Assembly: GCF_022179125.1 (NCBI RefSeq)
Contig: NZ_BPQG01000049.1
Location: 1 to 33,492, forward strand
Length of the DNA stretch: 33,492 nucleotides
Reading direction: 5' to 3'
Origin: Methylobacterium cerastii
GTDB lineage: Bacteria; Pseudomonadota; Alphaproteobacteria; Rhizobiales; Beijerinckiaceae
A program made the position numbers and the translations under genes. Positions 1 to 6,845 of this stretch are shown in pieces; positions within the stretch are counted from its first letter, which is position 1, and every line of letters begins with the position of its first letter. A model generated the notes under the pieces. It was not told the origin of the DNA. It saw only the letters and a program-made list of their open reading frames with translations, and searched no databases.

Positions 1-111
1 CAGGCCGACCTGCTCGCCGGGAATGGTCGTCGTCTGCGCCTGCGCGGTCGAGACGGCCAGGAGGCCCGTGACGGCGGCGAGGCCTGCGACGATCGCGGTG
101 CGTAACGACAT
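1..111 (-). CDS. Secreted protein of unknown function, N-terminal part only
   Basis: Reading leftwards from an ATG at 111 there are 37 open codons up to the window edge. The peptide begins MSLRTAIVAGLAAVTGL and reaches an AQA-Q site near residue 25, which is a typical Sec signal peptide: short basic n-region, Ala/Leu/Val core and an A-x-A cleavage motif. Only about 12 mature residues (Thr-rich, then PGEQVGL) lie inside the window, too few to name a family. Export to the periplasm or outside is inferred from the signal peptide. A CtrA-type box lies about 160 bases upstream of this start. The function is not recognised. Confidence 0.6.
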   Translation of the reverse strand, partial: MSLRTAIVAGLAAVTGLLAVSTAQAQTTTIPGEQVGL

Positions 112-273
112 GATGGATCTCAAGGTTGGAAGCTCGTGGGCGGCGGCGCGAATCATCGCGGCGGCGGTTGCCCGTTCTGTCTAACCGAGAATGATCGTCT
201 TGCACGCCACGATGAACTCTGTTGAGCACGGTTAATCGCACCCGTTGCATTCACAGCACACGCGAACCCGTTC

Positions 274-289
274 TTAATGGTTCGTTAAC
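274..289. promoter_or_regulatory. Candidate CtrA-binding box (TTAA-N7-TTAAC)
   Basis: TTAA at 274-277 and TTAAC at 285-289 are separated by exactly seven bases, which matches the full CtrA half-site arrangement known from Caulobacter and other alphaproteobacteria. It lies in the 280-base non-coding stretch between the secreted gene starting at 111 (minus) and the 3' end of chaC. The only gene it could control from here is therefore the one at 111. Nothing else recognisable was seen in this intergenic stretch. The match is to a short motif, so function is inferred. Confidence 0.45.
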
Positions 290-391
290 CTGGGGCCGTC
301 GCGCGATGTGCAGGTTGTTGCAGTGCGTGATCTCGCGCGTCGCAACCCACGACGCCGTCTTCGGCCGTGACGCCCCCGATGCCGACCATCT

Positions 392-1090
392 CTACGGTGC
401 GTCTGCGCCAGCCTCGCCGGCGCGCAGCCGATCGGCGACCAGGGCCTGCAGGGTCCACAGGTGCCGGTCGCGGATGCCGAGCGCCTCGCAGGCCTCGACC
501 GTGCGGAACAGGTATTCGGCGCTCGGCCCGAGGTGCCCGCAGGCGGTCGCGATCCGGTCGGCGATCTCGGGCTCGGTGAGGCGGCCGGAATAGCGGTCGC
601 TGTCGCGGTTCACCAGGAAGGTCAGCGCCGAGACGGTGCCGGCCTCCGTCGCCACCGGCAGCCAGCGCGCGACGTAGCCGCGCCCGCGCATCTCGCGGCG
701 CCACACCGGCATCAGCGTCTCGCGCAGGTCGGTGCCGGGCAGCCGGAACGCAACGCCGCGGCAGGCGCCGCCACGGTCGAGCGCCAGAACGAAGCCGGGC
801 CGCTCGGGGGTGCCGCGGAACCGACGCTGCAGCAGGCAGAACCGGCGGTGGAAGCCGCGCACCGTGCCGATCCGGCTCTCGGCGAAATCGAATTCCGGGC
901 GCCACATCAGCGAGCCGTAGGCGAACACCCAGAGGTCGCCGCCGCCGGCGCGCTGCGCGATGATCGCGTCGAGGGCGGGCTTCAGCTCCTCGTCGGTCAT
1001 CACCTGCAGGGCCGCGGCGTCGTCCGGCACCGGCACCGCGTGGGCCCGGGCGATGAGGTCGAGGGAGAGGGCGAGCGGCGCGTTTCGCAT
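392..1090 (-). CDS. chaC: Glutathione-specific gamma-glutamylcyclotransferase (ChaC family)
   Basis: ChaC-family enzymes cleave glutathione in the cytoplasm to 5-oxoproline and Cys-Gly. The protein (232 residues from the ATG at 1090) has the family's substrate-binding YGSL motif in VFAYGSLMW near residues 55-63. It also has the WRREM...GY segment with a glutamate at about residue 133, at the place of the catalytic Glu of E. coli ChaC. GFHRRFCL and the late EYL segment also fit. A TTG eleven codons upstream (1123) is possible, but its extra residues look unlike the family. Neither start has a strong ribosome-binding site. The gene stands alone, in the same direction as the lipoprotein gene upstream of it. 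Confidence 0.9.
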   Translation of the reverse strand: MRNAPLALSLDLIARAHAVPVPDDAAALQVMTDEELKPALDAIIAQRAGGGDLWVFAYGSLMWRPEFDFAESRIGTVRGFHRRFCLLQRRFRGTPERPGFVLALDRGGACRGVAFRLPGTDLRETLMPVWRREMRGRGYVARWLPVATEAGTVSALTFLVNRDSDRYSGRLTEPEIADRIATACGHLGPSAEYLFRTVEACEALGIRDRHLWTLQALVADRLRAGEAGADAP

Positions 1091-1150
1091 CGGTCCGGGG
1101 GAGCAAGGACGGGGCCGGGACAACCCGGCTCGGCCCCCGATGGTGCCGGA

Positions 1151-1569
1151 CTAGGTCCCGGACTTGGTGTTCGACAGCGTGTCCAGCTCCGCGAACGGCT
1201 CGGTGCGGTGGCCCTGGCAGACCTCGTCGTCGTCGATCGCCGTCAGCGTGTCGGCCGCCTTGTCCTGGCGGACCACGACCTTCGGGCGCTCGCCCTTGCC
1301 GAAGCTGCGACCCTTCATGTGGCTCGACACGCAGTACAGCGTGCGCCCCCCATCCTCGAACGGCCCCGCGATGCGGCTCGACTCGAACCGCACCGGCAGC
1401 AGCGAGACCGATCCGAACGCCACCTGCCGAAGGGCGAGCGCGGCGATGCGCTCGCGGACGGGTTTCGCCGACGCGGTCGCGGGGGCGGGCGCCTCGCCGC
1501 GCGCCATGCAGCCGGAGAGCGCGAGGGCGACGGCGAGCGTGGCGGCGGCCGCCCGGAGCGGTCGGTCAT
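1151..1569 (-). CDS. Small lipoprotein of unknown function, with a probable frameshift at its start
   Basis: The main reading frame ends at 1151 and gives a protein of roughly 135 residues with a lipobox LSGC preceded by an Ala/Leu-rich core and an arginine, i.e. a lipoprotein signal peptide. The mature part has two further cysteines (LYCVSS and DEVCQGH) and no family I recognise. That frame has no ATG, GTG or TTG before the lipobox; the first ATG (1507) is the residue just after the lipidated Cys. An ATG at 1569 lies in the neighbouring frame and reads MTDRSG. Adding one base shortly after it would give a normal M-T-D-R-x-L-R-A signal peptide. A one-base deletion or sequence error between about 1545 and 1569 is therefore likely. 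If translation really began at 1507 the protein would be cytoplasmic and 118 residues long. Confidence 0.6.
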
Positions 1570-1588
1570 CGAACGCCGCCGGTCGCTT

Positions 1589-1722
1589 CCCTCCCCCCTC
1601 TGCGGGGGAGGGTGAGCCTCGCGTCAGCGAGGGTCGGGAGAGGGGAGCGCCGTATCCGGAAACGTCGCTCCCCTCTCCCGACTTAGCTCGCGGCCCACCC
1701 TCCCCCGCAAAGGGGGGAGGGG
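1589..1722. repeat. Intergenic palindromic repeat element, copy 1
   Basis: Two arms of about 60 bases face each other. The left starts with CCCTCCCCCC and runs through GCGGGGGAGGG to GGGAGAGGGGAGCG; the right is its near-exact inverted copy ending in GGGGGGAGGG. Each arm also folds on itself. The centre contains TCCGGATACGGC (read on the minus strand), a 12-mer also found in the element at 25586-25684. It lies between the divergent lipoprotein gene and recO and adjoins the disturbed start of the lipoprotein gene. It resembles dispersed hairpin repeats common in high-GC alphaproteobacteria. Confidence 0.75.
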
Positions 1723-1906
1723 GCGCGGCGTGGCGGCCTTGACGGAGCGTGCATAGGCGCAAGCGCCGGAAGGCGGTTTCGGTATTCGATATCCGCAGAA
1801 GCACCCCGACCTCCCCACGCCAAGCCTCATTCGATGCTACCGCGGCTTTCAGTCCTAGCAAACGCGAACTCTCACGCCGCGCACGGAAATCCCCTAAGGT
1901 GGGGCC

Positions 1907-2632
1907 ATGCAATGGACCGATGACGCGCTGGTGCTCGGCGTGCGCAGGCAGGGCGAGACCGGCGTGGTGCTCGAGGCGATGACCCGCGCGCACGGGCGCC
2001 ATCTCGGGCTGGTCCACGGCGGGCGCTCGCGCCGGATGCAGCCGGTGCTGCAGCCCGGGAACCTCGTGCGCGCCACCTGGCGTTCGCGGCTCGACGAGGG
2101 CCTCGGGGCGTTCGCGGTCGAGCCGCTGGATTCGGCGCTGTCGCGTCTGATCGGATCCGGCCTCGCGCTCTACGGCGTCGGCCACCTCGCGGCGCTGCTG
2201 CGGCTGCTGCCCGAGCGCGATCCGCATCCCGATCTGTTCGAGGCGGCCCGCGTGCTGATCGCGCACCTGCACGACCGCACGGTGGCGCCGGTGCTGATGG
2301 TCCGGTTCGAGCTGGCGATCCTGACCGAACTCGGCTTCGGGCTCGATCTCGGCGCCTGCGCCGCCACCGGCGGCAACGACGCCCTGATCTACGTCTCGCC
2401 GAAGAGCGGGCGCGCGGTCAGCGCCTCGGCGGGCGAGCCCTATCGCGACCGCCTGCTGGCGCTGCCGGCCTTCCTGCGCGACGGCGGGCGCCTGGAGGGG
2501 CCGGACGACGTGCGGAATGGCTTTACCTTGACCGGCTACTTCCTCACGCAGCACATCTGGGGTCCGCGGGCACTGCCGACCCCTGAGGACCGCACACGAT
2601 TCGTCGCGGCCGGCCTGGATGCCGAGCGCTGA
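1907..2632 (+). CDS. recO: DNA repair protein RecO
   Basis: RecO works in RecFOR recombination, loading RecA on gapped DNA coated with SSB. The 241-residue product has the N-terminal OB-fold opening (WTDDALVLGVRRQGETG) and the strongly conserved Gly-rich segment HGGRSR. It also has the C-terminal signature of alphaproteobacterial RecO: ELAILTELGFGLDL followed by CAATGG and LIYVSPKSGRAVS. The four-cysteine zinc cluster seen in some RecO proteins is not present. The ATG at 1907 is preceded by AAGGTGG at good spacing. parC follows 45 bases downstream with a parS-like palindrome in between. Confidence 0.95.
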   Translation: MQWTDDALVLGVRRQGETGVVLEAMTRAHGRHLGLVHGGRSRRMQPVLQPGNLVRATWRSRLDEGLGAFAVEPLDSALSRLIGSGLALYGVGHLAALLRLLPERDPHPDLFEAARVLIAHLHDRTVAPVLMVRFELAILTELGFGLDLGACAATGGNDALIYVSPKSGRAVSASAGEPYRDRLLALPAFLRDGGRLEGPDDVRNGFTLTGYFLTQHIWGPRALPTPEDRTRFVAAGLDAER

Positions 2633-2643
2633 TGTTCGTGTTA

Positions 2644-2659
2644 TGTTCCACGTGAAACG
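2644..2659. promoter_or_regulatory. parS-like palindrome between recO and parC
   Basis: The 16 bases TGTTCCACGTGAAACG match the bacterial parS consensus TGTTTCACGTGAAACA at 14 of 16 positions, including the whole CACGTG core and one perfect GAAAC arm. parS sites are bound by ParB and organise origin-proximal chromosome segregation. The site sits in the 45-base gap before parC, so it could also overlap that gene's leader. ParB binding is inferred from the match alone. Confidence 0.5.
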
Positions 2660-2677
2660 TATGAGAACGGAGCCGTG

Positions 2678-4924
2678 ATGGGCCAGCCCTTCGAGCCGCC
2701 GACCGGGGACGGCATCGAGAGCGTGGAGCTGAAGTCCGCGCTGGAGGAGCGCTACCTCGCCTACGCGCTCTCCACGATCATGCACCGGGCGCTGCCCGAT
2801 GCCCGCGACGGGCTGAAGCCGGTGCACCGCCGCATCCTCTACGGCATGAGGCTGCTGCGGCTCGACCCGAACACGGCGCACAAGAAGTGCGCCAAGATCG
2901 TCGGCGACGTGATGGGCGACTTCCACCCGCACGGCGACCAGGCGATCTACGACGCGCTGGTGCGGCTGAGCCAGGACTTCGCGCAGCGCTACCCGCTGGT
3001 CGACGGGCAGGGCAACTTCGGCAACATCGACGGCGACGGCCCCGCCGCCTACCGCTACACCGAGGCGCGGCTGACCGAAGTCGCACGGCTGATCCTCGAC
3101 GGGTTCGACGAGGACACGGTCGACTTCCGCCCGTCCTACAACGGCGAGAAGGACGAGCCGTCGGTCCTGCCGGCGGCCTTCCCGAACCTCTTGGCCAACG
3201 GCAGCCAGGGCATCGCGGTCGGCATGGCGACGTCGATCCCGCCGCACAACGCGGCGGAGCTGTGCGACGCGGCGCTCTACCTGATCGCCAACCCGGCCGC
3301 GACCTCGGCCCAGCTCGTCAGCTTCGTGCAGGGGCCGGACTTCCCCACCGGCGGCATCCTGATCGATTCGGCCGAATCGATCGCCGAGGCCTACCGCACC
3401 GGGCGGGGCGCCTTCCGCGTGCGCGCCCGCTGGACCAAGGAGGATCTGGGCCGCGGCACCTGGAACATCGTCGTCACCGAGATCCCCTACGGCATCCCGA
3501 AGGCGCGGCTGATCGAGAAGCTCGCCGAGCTGCTGCAGGAGAAGAAGCTGCCGCTGCTCGCCGACGTGCGCGACGAGTCGGCCGAGGACGTGCGCGTGGT
3601 GCTGGAACCACGCTCGCGCAGCGTCGACCCGGTGATCCTGATGGAATCGCTGTTCCGGCTGACGGAACTCGAAGCCCGCATCCCGCTCAACATGAACGTG
3701 CTGGTCGGCGGCCTCGTGCCCCGGGTGATCGGGCTCGCCGAGGCGTTGCGCGAATGGCTCGACCACCGCCGCGTCGTGCTGCAGCGGCGCTCGCGCAACC
3801 GCCTCGGGCAGATCGAGCGCCGGCTCGAGATCCTGAACGGCCTGCTCATCGTCTACCTCGACCTCGACGCGGTGATCCGCATCATCCGCGAGGAGGACGA
3901 GCCGAAGGCGGCGCTGATGGCGCATTTCGGGCTCACCGAAGTGCAGGCCAACGCGATCCTCGACACGCGGCTGCGGAGCTTGCGCAAGCTCGAGGAGATG
4001 GAGCTGAAGCGCGAGCTCGACACGCTGACGAAGGAGAAGGACGGGCTGGAGGCGCTGCTCGGCTCGGACGCCGCGCAGTGGAAGTCGATCACCCAGCAGG
4101 TCCGCCAGGTGAAGAAGACCTTCGGGCCCGACACCAAGCTCGGCGCGCGCCGCACGACTCTGCAGAACCCGCCCGACACCGCCGGCATCGACTTCACCGC
4201 GGCGATGGTCGAGCGCGAGCCGATCACCGTCATCGTCTCCGACAAGGGCTGGATCCGGGCGCTGAAGGGCCACGTCGCCGACCTGTCCGGCGTCGCGTTC
4301 AAGGGCGACGACCGGATCAAGATCGCCTTCCCGAGCGAGACCACCGCCAAGATCCTGGTGCTGGCCTCGAACGGCAAGGTCTTCACCCTCGACGCCTCGA
4401 AGCTGCCGGGCGGACGCGGCTTCGGCGACCCCATCCGCCTGATGGTCGACCTCGACGACGGCACCGAGATCGTCGCGGCCTTGCCCTACCGCCCGGAGAC
4501 CCGCCTGCTGATCGCGGGCTCGGACGGGCGCGGCTTCCTCGCGCCGGCGGACGCGCTGGTCGCCAACACCCGCAAGGGCAAGGGCATCCTGAGCCTCGAC
4601 GGCGACGCCAAGGCAGTGGTGCTGGTGCCGGCCGAGGGCGACCACGTCGCGGTGACGAGCTCCGACAAGCTGCTGCTGGTCTTCCCGATCACAGAGCTGA
4701 CCGAGCTCGTCCGCGGCAAGGGCGTGCGCCTGCAGCGCTGCCGCCAATCGAGCCTGGTCGACGCCTGCGTCTTCCCCCTCGCCGAGGGCCTGCCCTGGCG
4801 CGACGGTTCACCCGAGGGCCGCCTCGCCCAGCACAGCGTGCTGGAGAAGTGGACGGGCCACCGCACGGATGCCGGGACGCTGATGACGCGGAGTTTCCCG
4901 AAGTTCGAGCGGTTCGGGAAGTAG
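2678..4924 (+). CDS. parC: DNA topoisomerase IV subunit A
   Basis: ParC is the DNA-breaking subunit of topoisomerase IV, which decatenates daughter chromosomes together with ParE. The 748-residue product opens with the type IIA topoisomerase A core ([20 protein letters not shown]). The active-site tyrosine is in RYTEAR at about residue 127, and the GyrA/ParC motif [17 protein letters not shown] follows. After a coiled-coil stretch with [13 protein letters not shown] come C-terminal beta-pinwheel repeats (roughly 500-740). Length and the weak pinwheel repeats favour ParC over GyrA. ATG at 2678 has GGAG five bases upstream; the GTG just before it (2675) would be too close. At the quinolone-determining site the usual Ser is Gln ([10 protein letters not shown]). 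Confidence 0.93.
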   Translation: MGQPFEPPTGDGIESVELKSALEERYLAYALSTIMHRALPDARDGLKPVHRRILYGMRLLRLDPNTAHKKCAKIVGDVMGDFHPHGDQAIYDALVRLSQDFAQRYPLVDGQGNFGNIDGDGPAAYRYTEARLTEVARLILDGFDEDTVDFRPSYNGEKDEPSVLPAAFPNLLANGSQGIAVGMATSIPPHNAAELCDAALYLIANPAATSAQLVSFVQGPDFPTGGILIDSAESIAEAYRTGRGAFRVRARWTKEDLGRGTWNIVVTEIPYGIPKARLIEKLAELLQEKKLPLLADVRDESAEDVRVVLEPRSRSVDPVILMESLFRLTELEARIPLNMNVLVGGLVPRVIGLAEALREWLDHRRVVLQRRSRNRLGQIERRLEILNGLLIVYLDLDAVIRIIREEDEPKAALMAHFGLTEVQANAILDTRLRSLRKLEEMELKRELDTLTKEKDGLEALLGSDAAQWKSITQQVRQVKKTFGPDTKLGARRTTLQNPPDTAGIDFTAAMVEREPITVIVSDKGWIRALKGHVADLSGVAFKGDDRIKIAFPSETTAKILVLASNGKVFTLDASKLPGGRGFGDPIRLMVDLDDGTEIVAALPYRPETRLLIAGSDGRGFLAPADALVANTRKGKGILSLDGDAKAVVLVPAEGDHVAVTSSDKLLLVFPITELTELVRGKGVRLQRCRQSSLVDACVFPLAEGLPWRDGSPEGRLAQHSVLEKWTGHRTDAGTLMTRSFPKFERFGK

Positions 4925-4975
4925 GGCGAAACATCGGATGCCGCTCGGCGGCGGCTTTCCCTGACCGGCCACGTC

Positions 4976-5173
4976 CATCCCCTCGCCCCGCTGGCGGGGA
5001 GAGGGCTTCGGCGACCTCGTCGTCGCCGAAGCGAGGCGGCAGCCGAAGGTGAGGGGGGGCCGAAGCAGCCTCGTCCTGAGCCGCCCCCTCACCGTCGCTC
5101 CGGCTACGCCTCTCGCCTCCCGGCTGCACGACGGGGTGCAGCCGGGCCTCTCCCCGCGCGCGGGGAGAGGGGA
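4976..5173. repeat. Intergenic palindromic repeat element, copy 2 (between convergent genes)
   Basis: A roughly 200-base block fills the space between the convergent parC and ada stops. It has mirrored outer arms (CCCCGCTGGCGGGGAGAGGG on the left, CTCTCCCCGCGCGCGGGGAG on the right) and mirrored GGTGAGGGGG / CCCCCTCACC inside. Self-folding hairpins include one with CTTCGGCGA/TCGCCGAAG arms near 5006-5030 and one with CCCGGCTGCAC/GTGCAGCCGGG arms near 5119-5147. It has the same general design as the elements at 1589 and 25586 but a different central part. It may double as a bidirectional transcription end. Confidence 0.7.
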
Positions 5174-5182
5174 ACCCGCGGC

Positions 5183-6262
5183 TCAAGCCTTCACCGGTTC
5201 GACCCCTTCTCGAGCGAGCAATGCGCGCTTGCGGTCGATGCCCCAGCGGTAGCCGGAAAGGGCGCCGTCGGCGCGGACCACCCGGTGGCAGGGGATCGCG
5301 ACCGCGAGCGCGTTGGCGCCGCAGGCGCGGGCGACCGCCCGCACCGCCGCCGGCGTGCCGATGCGCGCCGCGATCTCGGCATAGCTCGCGGTGGTCCCCG
5401 CCGGGATGGTTCGCAACGCCTCCCAGACCCGCTGCTGGAAGGCGGTGCCGCCGATGTCCAGGGGCAGGGAGACCGGGCGGGACGGTGTTTCGACCAGGCC
5501 GACCACCTGCGCGACCAGCGCCGCGAAGCCCTCATCGCCGCCCGCGAGCGCCGCGTTCGGGAAGCGGTCTTCCAGGTCGCGCAGCAACGCGTCCGGTTCG
5601 TCGCCGAGCAGGATCGCGCAGACGCCGCGGGTCGTCGCCGCGACGAGGACCGCGCCGAGGCTGCACGCCGCGACCGCGAAGCGGATCGTCTCGCCGGCTC
5701 CACCCTTGCGGTAGGCGGCCGGCGTCATGCCGAGGCGTGCCCCGGCGTAGAACCGGCTCGCGGCGCCGTAGCCCGCCTCGTACAGGGCTTCCGTGACGCT
5801 GGCCGCGCCTGGCAAGGCTTTGGCGACACGCTCGGCGCGACGGGCCGAACCGTAGGCCCGCGGCGTGACGCCGATGGCCGCCTTGAACAAGCGGTGGAAG
5901 TGGAACGGACTCATCCCGGCGGCGTGGGCGAGGTCGTCGAGGGTGGGCGCGGTCTCGGACTCGTCGATCAGACGGCAGGCGCGGGCGACGGCCTCCGCGC
6001 GGCGGGTCTCGCGCGACGCCTCGTCAGGCCGGCAGCGCCGGCACGGGCGGAAACCCGCCGCCTCGGCTGCCTCGCAGGTGGCGTGGAAGGCGACGTTTCG
6101 GGGAAGCGCCGCGCGCGACGGGCAGCTCGGGCGGCAATACACGCCAGTGCTGCGCACGGAGTAGACGAAGCGGCCGTCGAACGCGCCGTCGCGGGCGGCC
6201 ACCGCGGCATGGCGAGCGGCATCCGACAGGTCTGCGGGGGACACGGTTCCCAACGTCGGCAT
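5183..6262 (-). CDS. ada: Bifunctional DNA methylation-damage sensor and O6-methylguanine methyltransferase (Ada)
   Basis: Ada transfers methyl groups from damaged DNA to its own cysteines and, once methylated, activates the adaptive response. The 359-residue protein has the N-terminal zinc/methyl-phosphotriester domain with Cys43, Cys47, Cys74 and Cys77 (GVYCRPSC and PCRRC). An AraC-type helix-turn-helix follows (about 85-180, LAHAAGMSPFHFHRLF), then a C-terminal methyltransferase domain with active-site Cys325 in AIPCHRVV. The ATG at 6262 has GAGAGG six bases upstream. Longer in-frame starts would run into the alkA remnant and are rejected. It follows that remnant on the same strand, suggesting a former alkA-ada operon. 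Confidence 0.95.
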   Translation of the reverse strand: MPTLGTVSPADLSDAARHAAVAARDGAFDGRFVYSVRSTGVYCRPSCPSRAALPRNVAFHATCEAAEAAGFRPCRRCRPDEASRETRRAEAVARACRLIDESETAPTLDDLAHAAGMSPFHFHRLFKAAIGVTPRAYGSARRAERVAKALPGAASVTEALYEAGYGAASRFYAGARLGMTPAAYRKGGAGETIRFAVAACSLGAVLVAATTRGVCAILLGDEPDALLRDLEDRFPNAALAGGDEGFAALVAQVVGLVETPSRPVSLPLDIGGTAFQQRVWEALRTIPAGTTASYAEIAARIGTPAAVRAVARACGANALAVAIPCHRVVRADGALSGYRWGIDRKRALLAREGVEPVKA

Positions 6263-6833
6263 CGCGACCTCTCGGGTGGTGGGTGCCGGATCGGCCCCCT
6301 GTGCGTCCCTCGGAATGGCGCGTCTCGGTGTTCCCGGCATCCCGTCCCTTGCTCTCGAATCCCGCGGCGGCATCCGCCACCCAGAGATGCATCGCCGCGT
6401 AGGCGCGATAGGGTCGCCACGCCTCCGCCCGCCGAAGAAGCTCGGCAGGATCCGGGCGCCCGGCGCCGACATCGAGCGCCCGCATCAGGCCGACGTCGCC
6501 GCCGGGTAGGGCGTCCGCCGCGCGTAGGACGCGCATGGCGATGAACCGCGCCGCCCACGGCCCGATGCCGTGGATCGCGGTGAGGCGGCGGACCGCTATG
6601 GCGAGGTCCTGTCCCGGCGCGAACAGGTCCGGCTCGGCGAGGCTGGATTCGGCGAGCGCCCGGATCGCGGCGCGCCGCGCGCGTGGCATGTCGAGCATCT
6701 TCGCGACATCCGCCGCGGCGACGGCCTCCGGGGTGGGGAACAGATGGCTCAGCCCCAGGCCGGCGGCCGACCCGAACGGCATCCCGCCTTCGTCGGCGTT
6801 CCGGCCGGCGAAGTCGTGGCGCGTCGGCGTCAT
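6024..6833 (-). pseudogene. alkA: DNA-3-methyladenine glycosylase remnant (C-terminal part of AlkA)
   Basis: About 150 codons from 6833 clearly belong to the AlkA HhH-GPD glycosylase fold. They contain GLSHLFPTPEAVA, the helix-hairpin-helix LTAIHGIGPWAARFIAMR (about 84-100) and the catalytic Asp near residue 113 in GGDVGLMRAL. The end WRPYRAYAAMHLW falls near 6383. The entire N-terminal AlkA domain and the first helices of the glycosylase domain are missing. The hybrid kinase gene stops only 12 bases before this frame opens, so the 5' half appears deleted. The frame then runs on without family similarity and overlaps ada by 239 bases before stopping at 6024, so the natural end is lost as well. 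An active enzyme is unlikely. Confidence 0.7.
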
Positions 6834-6845
6834 CCGCGACGCGGA

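Noticed and set aside
1571-4747. Very long open frame on the minus strand opposite recO and parC
   Set aside because: It is a mirror frame of parC and recO caused by high GC at third codon positions; the sequence is rich in Arg, Gln, His and Asp with no fold or family. Only its last part (1151 to about 1569) is a real gene.
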